This document shows positions 50,393-57,888 of a stretch of 64,000 nt of DNA, one piece after another. The notes beneath the pieces were generated by a model. The model saw only the letters and a list, made by a program, of their open reading frames with translations. It was not told the DNA's origin and ran no database searches. Position numbers and translations under genes: made by a program. Positions within the stretch are counted from its first letter, which is position 1. Every line of letters begins with the position of its first letter. The stretch comes from JAFDVL01 sp964631865 (GTDB lineage: Bacteria; Acidobacteriota; Blastocatellia; RBC074), in the NCBI GenBank assembly GCA_964631865.1, contig CAZWAK010000003.1:57987-121986 (forward strand). The letters run 5' to 3'.

Positions 50393-51145
50393 TTATTGAT
50401 GTCGGATTTTCGTTTCGATAATCAACTCTTCGTTGTCGTTCCGATTGAGATTCGTGAATTGCACGGTCGTCGCGTTCGGATTCGTTTTGCTGAATTGTTG
50501 GCGCGAACCGCTTTTGACCTCACGAAGCACTTCTTTTTTGACGATGATCGTGCCATCGTCCGTCGCCGAATTCGGCAAATCGTCAATCTTGTCGCGGCTG
50601 AAAATCAGCGTCAGGTCATCGTCCGTATTTTCCACGAGAAACCAGCAGTGGCCGTTTTTGTCTTTGACGTCGTTCACACAATTCGACGGGATCACGATGC
50701 GTTGATCCTTCTTGAGGAAATTTTGCCCGTTATTGATGCGCTTGTCGGGGAACACCATCGTCAAATCTTTTTCTTGAATGATGTACAGATAGCCGTCCTG
50801 ATTGACGGTAAATTCCAATTGCAAATGATCGCCCACTTTGAAGGTTTCTTCTGGGTTGCTCGGCTTCGGATTCTTGGCCGGGTCAGGCACATCCGCCCAC
50901 GCGCCTTTGTGCGCGCTCCAACGCAACGAGAGCAACGGCGTCTTCTCAATCACAGGTTTCCTGACCGTCGGTTTGGGACGCGGTTTGGGCGGCGTGCGGC
51001 GCGGCTTTTCGACTCGTTTGACGGCGACCGGTTTGCTCCACATCAGCGCCGAGGAATCGCCGTCCACGCCTGCGATGACGTTCGCGCCAACGATCAGACC
51101 AGTCAGCATTGTCCATCTCAATTTGTGCATCGTTATGATCTTCAT
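50393..51145 (-). CDS. Secreted DUF4384 domain protein (second of two)
   Basis: A 250-residue exported protein. The ATG at 51145 overlaps the kinase stop (ATGA), so it is translationally coupled to the kinase; a second ATG five codons later is possible. After a signal-like N-terminus comes a Pro/Arg/Lys-rich linker (RRTPPKPRPKPTVRKP). The DUF4384 core (FKVGDHLQLEFTVNQDGYLYIIQEK, then LTMVFPDKRINNGQNFLKK) is followed by strands that include a free Cys pair (NCVNDVKDKNGHCWF). It is probably a periplasmic sensor or scaffold for the kinase encoded just upstream. Confidence 0.82.
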   Translation of the reverse strand: MKIITMHKLRWTMLTGLIVGANVIAGVDGDSSALMWSKPVAVKRVEKPRRTPPKPRPKPTVRKPVIEKTPLLSLRWSAHKGAWADVPDPAKNPKPSNPEETFKVGDHLQLEFTVNQDGYLYIIQEKDLTMVFPDKRINNGQNFLKKDQRIVIPSNCVNDVKDKNGHCWFLVENTDDDLTLIFSRDKIDDLPNSATDDGTIIVKKEVLREVKSGSRQQFSKTNPNATTVQFTNLNRNDNEELIIETKIRHQ

Positions 51146-53274
51146 TTTTTCTGCGAGACCTCTTTGACCTTCGGGCTGTCGGCGCGGACGGCACAGCGGA
51201 ATCCCACCAGCCACGACGCTTGTTGCAACTCTTCAGGCGAATAGACGGGCGAATGAGAATACCGCACCGTCGTGCGAAAATCCTTTAGCCCCGGTTTGAG
51301 ATTGCCCCCCCGCACCACACGCTCTCCCGCTCCGTATTTGCTGTCGGCGACCTGGTTGCCAGGGTAGGCCTGATAGTTGTCTTTGACCCATTCGGAAACA
51401 TTCCCCGCCATATCCATCACGCCATAGTTACTCGTATCGCCCGCCTTGCCGCCAACGTTGGTCGGATGCCCGGAGCCAGTGTTGGCATTGTTCGCCACCG
51501 TGTTGCCCCACGGCCATTTGCGCTTCCATTTCGGGTCCGCTTCGGTTGCTTTCGAGTCCCACGAGGCAGCCTTTTCCCACTCGGCCTCGGTCGGCAAATC
51601 TTTGCCTGCCCATTGCGCGTAAGCCTGCGCCTCTTCCCACGAAACACCGACGACTGGTTGATTCGGATTCTTCTCCGCGTAGGTCTTGTCCCAAAACGGA
51701 TTGGCCGGCATCTGGCGATTTGTTGCCTTGCAAAACGTCTCGAACTGCTGATTCGTGACTTCAAACTTGTCAATGTAGTAATCGTACGGCACATCCACTT
51801 TGTGCGCGGGCTTTTCGTTGTCCTGTCCGTTGTCATCGCCCATGATGAACGGCCCCGCTTTGACGAGCCGCATCGGGCCTTGCAAATTGATTTCTTCGGC
51901 CAACGTCGCGGCGGGTGCAGGCGCGTTGCCGCACCGTCCTTGCAGCACGATTTCGTCGCCGTTCTGCCCGGTGAGCTTGTCTTTGACCGGTTGGTTATCC
52001 TGCAAGAGTTCGCCGCCGCACCCTAACCGCACGGTATACATCTCGCCTGCTTTCAACCCCGTGACGCGAATTTCGCTTTCGGCTTTGCCGTCTTTGCCTT
52101 CCGCAATCATCGGCATGCCGCGCGGGATGTCGTTTACAAACACGATGCTGTTCGCCGCAAGACCTTTGACGATGAGGGTGAAGCCAAGCGTGCGTTGCAT
52201 CGCCCACAAGCCCACCGCGAGCAGTAAAAACAAGCCTGCGCCCGCCGCGCCAATCAAGGCGAACGCGGGGATTTTGCTTTTGCTTTGGGCGGGCACGGGC
52301 GATGGTTGTCGAACGGCGGGCGGCGGGTGCGGCGTTGGTGTCGCCGGTTGCTGGCGCAGTTGTGAGAGCGGGACGGTGGCATCATCTGCCGCCGGACGGT
52401 GTTGTTCGTTCATAGCAACTTTCCCTGGCGTCAAGGCCGCCAAATCGCGGCGCACGTCGTTGGCATTGCGATAGCGCGTCGTCACATCCTTCGCCATCAT
52501 TCGTTCGACCACTGCTGCCAATGATGGCGGAATGGTCGCGTCGAGTTGATGCAAATTCGGTGCAGGCCGCGACAAATCGGTGTGCCACGCGAGCCAACGC
52601 TGCGCACTTTGACTGCCATCTTGAAGAGCGTAAATTTCGGACAAAACGTGACGAAACTTTGTTGCGCCGAGCAATAATTCGTACGCGAGAATCCCCGCCG
52701 CATAAATGTCCGCCTGCTGCGGTTCGGCATTTCTCCCCAGCGCCGCATCAACCATTTCCGGCGCGATGCATTTCGCTGTCGCCATCGCATCGCCCGCTTG
52801 CGACTGCTTCGTAGATTCCGCGATGCCAAAGTCGCTCAAATAGGCCGTGCCATCGCGTCCGAGCAAAATGTTGCTGGCTTTCAAATCGCGGTGAATGATG
52901 CCGCGTGCGTGAATCGCGGCGAGGCCGGAGAGAATTTGATCGAGCCACACGACAGCTTGATTTGACGGTACTGCGCCGCGTGTGACCACCTCGCCGAGCG
53001 TGCCGCCTTCGACGTAATCCATCACCAGATACAACTTGTTTTCCCACACGAGCGCATCCCGCACCATCACAATGTTCGGATGCGCGGGCAGTTGCGCGAG
53101 CAGTTCGGCTTCGCGCGCGAAGCGTTGTTGAATTTCGGGATGATGGGCAAGATCGGCGAGGATTTCTTTGATGGCAACGTACTTCTTGAATTGCGGATGG
53201 AGCGCCTTGTAAACGGCTCCCATCGCGCCACGCCCGATGACTTCGAGGACTTCGTATTTGTCTATTCTTTGCAT
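51142..53274 (-). CDS. Membrane Ser/Thr protein kinase with extracytoplasmic FGE/SUMF1-type domain
   Basis: A 710-residue three-part protein. Residues 1-270 are a Hanks-type kinase: glycine loop GRGAMGAVYKA, VAIKEI lysine, HRDLKASNILLGRDG, SDFGIAE, and APEM. One membrane helix near residue 345 (PAFALIGAAGAGLFLLLAVG) follows a Pro/Gln linker. After a short beta region, residues 470-700 form a formylglycine-generating-enzyme-like domain (MRLVKAGPFIMGDDNG, ERPT-like LPTEAEWEKAASW, YGVMDMAGNVSEWVKD, RVVRGG). Kinase-FGE fusions usually bind a ligand with the FGE fold instead of making formylglycine. The start ATG 53274 has GAGG 3 bp away. It heads a seven-gene cluster with three FHA proteins, its likely phospho-readers. 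Confidence 0.92.
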   Translation of the reverse strand: MQRIDKYEVLEVIGRGAMGAVYKALHPQFKKYVAIKEILADLAHHPEIQQRFAREAELLAQLPAHPNIVMVRDALVWENKLYLVMDYVEGGTLGEVVTRGAVPSNQAVVWLDQILSGLAAIHARGIIHRDLKASNILLGRDGTAYLSDFGIAESTKQSQAGDAMATAKCIAPEMVDAALGRNAEPQQADIYAAGILAYELLLGATKFRHVLSEIYALQDGSQSAQRWLAWHTDLSRPAPNLHQLDATIPPSLAAVVERMMAKDVTTRYRNANDVRRDLAALTPGKVAMNEQHRPAADDATVPLSQLRQQPATPTPHPPPAVRQPSPVPAQSKSKIPAFALIGAAGAGLFLLLAVGLWAMQRTLGFTLIVKGLAANSIVFVNDIPRGMPMIAEGKDGKAESEIRVTGLKAGEMYTVRLGCGGELLQDNQPVKDKLTGQNGDEIVLQGRCGNAPAPAATLAEEINLQGPMRLVKAGPFIMGDDNGQDNEKPAHKVDVPYDYYIDKFEVTNQQFETFCKATNRQMPANPFWDKTYAEKNPNQPVVGVSWEEAQAYAQWAGKDLPTEAEWEKAASWDSKATEADPKWKRKWPWGNTVANNANTGSGHPTNVGGKAGDTSNYGVMDMAGNVSEWVKDNYQAYPGNQVADSKYGAGERVVRGGNLKPGLKDFRTTVRYSHSPVYSPEELQQASWLVGFRCAVRADSPKVKEVSQKK

Positions 53275-53437
53275 GGGCCTCTGTGCAAGTTTGCAACTGC
53301 ATTCAGCGCGGCTTGCGACCATCTCGTGAGGGGGAGCAGAATCTCGTAACTCTCAATCGCAGCCGCTGCTTTTGGGGCGGTGGTGACAGCGCGGAAACTA
53401 CCGTAGGGCTGGGGCTTTGTCAAGAAGTATGTTCCGC

Positions 53438-53467
53438 TTGTGACAGCGAATGTGAGAGGCTTATACT
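53438..53467 (+). promoter_or_regulatory. Promoter of xisH, predicted leaderless
   Basis: TTGTGA at 53438-53443 and TATACT at 53462-53467 with an 18-bp spacer. The -10 box ends only 6 bp before the xisH ATG (53474), so the transcript should begin at or within 1-2 nt of the start codon. No ribosome binding site is visible. Confidence 0.5.
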
Positions 53468-53473
53468 CTGGCT

Positions 53474-53890
53474 ATGGCAAGGCGCGATAAAATCCACAAT
53501 GCGGTCAAGAATGCCCTCATCAACGACGGCTGGGAGATCACTGCTGATCCTTATCACATCAAGTACAAAAGCATTGAATTGGAAGCCGATTTAGGGGCAG
53601 ATCGAACGATTGCAGCAGAACGAGGGACAGAAAAAATTGTAGTCGAAATCAAAAGCTTTTTACGCCCCTCCGCAATTCACGAACTACAAGCCGCGCTGGG
53701 TCAATACCAGATGTATCAAGCGTACATGGCTTTGAATGGAGATGATCGCCAAATCTATTTGGCTGTTAGTCTGACAGTTTGGGAACAGTTGTTTTTGACC
53801 GAAGCTGTGGCCGATTTAATTGAGCAAACCAACGTTCGTATTGTTGTAGTTGACATCGCTACAGAGGAGATCAAGTTATGGAGAAAATGA
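53474..53890 (+). CDS. xisH: XisH family protein (PD-(D/E)xK-like)
   Basis: A 138-residue protein of the XisH family, first named for control of fdxN element excision in Anabaena. The nuclease-like core shows LEADLGADRTIAAERGTEK followed by IVVEIKSF, with Asp39 or Asp43 and E58-x-K60 as likely catalytic residues. The N-terminus MARRDKIHNAVKNALINDGW is typical. It overlaps xisI by 13 bp, the conserved pairing. Excision elements are not seen here, so the pair may act as a toxin-antitoxin-like or defence module. The pair is common in Cyanobacteria and patchy elsewhere, suggesting horizontal transfer. Confidence 0.9.
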   Translation: MARRDKIHNAVKNALINDGWEITADPYHIKYKSIELEADLGADRTIAAERGTEKIVVEIKSFLRPSAIHELQAALGQYQMYQAYMALNGDDRQIYLAVSLTVWEQLFLTEAVADLIEQTNVRIVVVDIATEEIKLWRK

Positions 53891-54219
53891 TCCGTTACCG
53901 TAAACTCGCCAAGCAGATTTTGCTGTCGCATGTTCCCGCTGACGAAGAAGAGAACGCCCCCAATATAGATCGCATCGTCATTTGCGATGAAGAACGCGGT
54001 CACTATCAATTGGGGCGCTGGGGCTGGGATAAGGGCAAGCGTGCGAAGTGGATGAACTTTTACTTTCGCTTGAAGAACGGCAAATTCTGGATTGAGTTTG
54101 ATCTGACCGAAGCAGGCATCGCCAACGAATTGCTCGAAGCAGGCGTGCCGCGAGAAGACATTGTGCTGGCCTTTCATGAACCAGAGATGCGTCCGCTGAC
54201 GGAATTCGCAGTCGCTTGA
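53878..54219 (+). CDS. xisI: XisI family protein
   Basis: A 113-residue protein of the XisI family. Landmarks are MIRYRKLAKQILLSH, the DRIVICDEERGHYQLGRWGWD strand, HFYFRLKNGK-like MNFYFRLKNGKFWIEFDLTEAG, and the C-terminal PREDIVLAFHEPEMR. It is the regular partner of XisH and overlaps it by 13 bp. The interaction partner and biochemical role are unknown. It converges on the DUF1287 gene with an 18-bp gap. Confidence 0.9.
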   Translation: MEKMIRYRKLAKQILLSHVPADEEENAPNIDRIVICDEERGHYQLGRWGWDKGKRAKWMNFYFRLKNGKFWIEFDLTEAGIANELLEAGVPREDIVLAFHEPEMRPLTEFAVA

Positions 54220-54237
54220 TTCGTTCTGTCGTTTAGC

Positions 54238-54951
54238 TCAGCGGCGCGCGCGCTTCTTCGCTTTGCTCGTGCTTACGGCAGGGATTGGCGTACTCGCTTC
54301 CACTGCACGTTCATTCGCTGTCGCACCAAAGTAGCGGTAATGCCCAATCACTTTCCACTCGAACAACCGATCTTCAATCAGCGCGCCTGCGCCGATGTTA
54401 TGCACGATTTTGTAATTCGTCTCCGCTTTCACATCGCTGACAAACCCGATATGCGTCAGGCCGCCACCTAAATCCCACGCCACGACATCGCCCGGCTGAT
54501 AGTCGTTGCTGCTGAGCGGGAGCGCTTTGCCTTGGCGCTCGAACCACATCATCAGGTTGGGCACGCGGCGATGGTCAATGTTGGTGTCGGGTGCTTTTGC
54601 GCCCCATTTTTTCGGGTATTTCGCAAAGTTCGGCTTCATGTCTTCGTGCAATTCTTTTTGCAGATCGAGACTGACTTGCCGAAACGCGCGCACGATCACA
54701 TCCGCGCAGACGCCTGTTTGCAGCGGCACGTCGCCGTTCGGATACGCGAGCTTCACATACGCGGGATCATATTCGGTCGTGACGCCGACTTGCTCGTGCG
54801 CGGCGATGAGAAGTTTTTCGGTGGGCGTGAGCGGCTTGTTTTGTTGTGCAGCCTGAACGGCGGGCGAGGTTTCTTTGCCGGATTGGATTTGCGCCGAAAA
54901 GCTGGTGCAGCCAGCGCAAACGAGCAGAAGCAAAGCAAAAGAACGTTTCAT
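54238..54951 (-). CDS. DUF1287 (YijF-like) secreted protein, NlpC/P60-fold relative
   Basis: A 237-residue exported protein. The N-terminus MKRSFALLLLVCAGCTSF looks like a lipoprotein signal, although the lipobox (VCAGC) is not canonical. The DUF1287 core carries TPVYDPAY-like TTEYDPAYVKLAYPNGDVPL, GVCADVIVRAFRQVSLDLQK with the conserved Cys-Ala-Asp, IDHRRVPNLMMWFER, and GDVVAWDLGGGLTHIGFVSD with the conserved His. It is a putative cysteine peptidase or amidase of the cell wall. The first in-frame ATG upstream (54972) lies in repeat A3 and is rejected. The C-terminus is basic (KAKKRARR). Confidence 0.88.
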   Translation of the reverse strand: MKRSFALLLLVCAGCTSFSAQIQSGKETSPAVQAAQQNKPLTPTEKLLIAAHEQVGVTTEYDPAYVKLAYPNGDVPLQTGVCADVIVRAFRQVSLDLQKELHEDMKPNFAKYPKKWGAKAPDTNIDHRRVPNLMMWFERQGKALPLSSNDYQPGDVVAWDLGGGLTHIGFVSDVKAETNYKIVHNIGAGALIEDRLFEWKVIGHYRYFGATANERAVEASTPIPAVSTSKAKKRARR

Positions 54952-54958
54952 AGTTTTA

Positions 54959-55070
54959 GCCACGAATTTCACGAATGATCACGAATTGGTTGGGGAGTTG
55001 AAGTCCGTTTGTTTTGTGCATAAGCTCTTCTTGCTTTTTGGAATTCGTGTTGATTCGTGTAATTCATGGC
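54959..55070. repeat. Hairpin repeat family A (CACGAATTT units), copy 3
   Basis: Left arm 54959-54987 and right arm 55041-55070, matching copies 1 and 2, with a loop of about 53 nt. It fills the gap between the LON-domain and DUF1287 genes. Confidence 0.92.
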
Positions 55071-55075
55071 CGGAA

Positions 55076-55744
55076 TCAGGTCAAATCCGGCGGCTTGCCC
55101 GCACGTCCGTTGACTTTGGCAATCTTGTGGACTTTGGCGCGCAGTTCGTACATCTCGACCAGTTCTTTCAAATGATTCGTCAACACGCTCAAGCGGCGGC
55201 TCGTGCTGGTCATTTCCAACCACAGTTGTTTTTCGTCCAATTCGACATCCAGACTCGCGGCGATGATGAACGACAACGCCAGCGAATCGTCCGGCAACTC
55301 CGGTGCTTGTTGTTCTTCGGCCTGCGAAACGTCGCGCAGCTTTTTGCCCGCCGCGATGATGCGCAAGAACAATTCTTTCGCGCGGTCAGTGGCTTCGGTC
55401 AAATCATCGAAGGCAATGTCATCGTCAAAAAAATCTACTTCTGCTTGATGATACGGCTCGCCTTCGACGTAGCCGCGCACGTGAAAGCGATCTTTGCCTG
55501 CGCATAAAATGTTCGAGCGCCCATCGGGCAATTCTTCGTGCGCGATGACTTCGACCGTACAACCGACACGCCCGATGGCAGGCAATTCGTCGTCCTTGCC
55601 TTCGCCCGGATACACGATGCCGAACGTCTTCTCGCCGGGCATAATATCTTTCAGCAACTTGCGATAGCGCGGCTCAAAGATGTGCAGCGGCGTGATGACG
55701 CCCGGAAATTGCACAACGGTTAAGGGGAAGATTGGGATAATCAT
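55076..55744 (-). CDS. LON substrate-binding domain protein without ATPase
   Basis: A 222-residue protein consisting of a Lon N-terminal (PF02190-type) domain: IPIFPLTVVQFPGVITPLHIFEPRYRKLLKD is diagnostic, followed by the beta-rich VGCTVEVIAHEELPDGRSNILCAGKDRF and a helical C-terminal part. It has neither AAA+ nor protease motifs, so it belongs to the widespread standalone family whose role is probably substrate binding or adaptor function. The start at ATG 55744 is fixed by the family N-terminus; a longer frame to 55804 reads into the G-rich repeat D3 and is rejected. Confidence 0.9.
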   Translation of the reverse strand: MIIPIFPLTVVQFPGVITPLHIFEPRYRKLLKDIMPGEKTFGIVYPGEGKDDELPAIGRVGCTVEVIAHEELPDGRSNILCAGKDRFHVRGYVEGEPYHQAEVDFFDDDIAFDDLTEATDRAKELFLRIIAAGKKLRDVSQAEEQQAPELPDDSLALSFIIAASLDVELDEKQLWLEMTSTSRRLSVLTNHLKELVEMYELRAKVHKIAKVNGRAGKPPDLT

Positions 55745-55745
55745 A

Positions 55746-55890
55746 GTGGTTGGTGGTCGGGGGGGAGGGGGGGGGGGGGGGGGTTGGTGAAAAATCAGAC
55801 CCACCCACCCCGGACCCCCCNNNNNNNNNNCCGTGTCCGGTGCCCGTTACCAAAAAAACAACCCACCACCCACCCCTCACCACCGACCAC

Positions 55891-55891
<1 letters not shown>
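55746..55891. repeat. Hairpin repeat family D copy 3 with poly-G tract and assembly gap
   Basis: The left side has GGTTGGTGGTCGG units followed by a long G-run (55759-55783) and the right side CCACCGACCACC units ending at 55891. Ten N bases (55821-55830) mark an unresolved part. The G-run and the gap probably reflect difficult sequencing through a GC-rich hairpin, so the sequence here is unreliable. It fills the gap between the LON-domain gene and lepA. Confidence 0.85.
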
Positions 55892-57687
<1,796 letters not shown>

Positions 57688-57801
57688 ATCAACTACAGAG
57701 TTCATCCATACTGAGGCAATAAGTAGGGAGGATACCTTGTGCGGGAAGGTTTTTCAATCAAGGATTTCTCAGTAACAGATAAGGCTGGGTAGGCAAGCAG
57801 T

Positions 57802-57866
57802 GTAGCGCGATTTGCCAAATCGCTGCCGCCCACGTGACAGCGCCGCGATTTAGCAAATCGCGTTAC
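57802..57866. repeat. Palindromic repeat family F (GCGATTTGCCAAATCGC), copy 2
   Basis: Two palindromic modules, GTAGCGCGATTTGCCAAATC at 57802-57821 and GCGATTTAGCAAATCGCG at 57845-57862, with outer complementary GTAG/TTAC. It lies downstream of the PD40 kinase gene and before lepA on the other side. Confidence 0.9.
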
Positions 57867-57888
57867 GACGCTATTTTCGCTCAAGTGC

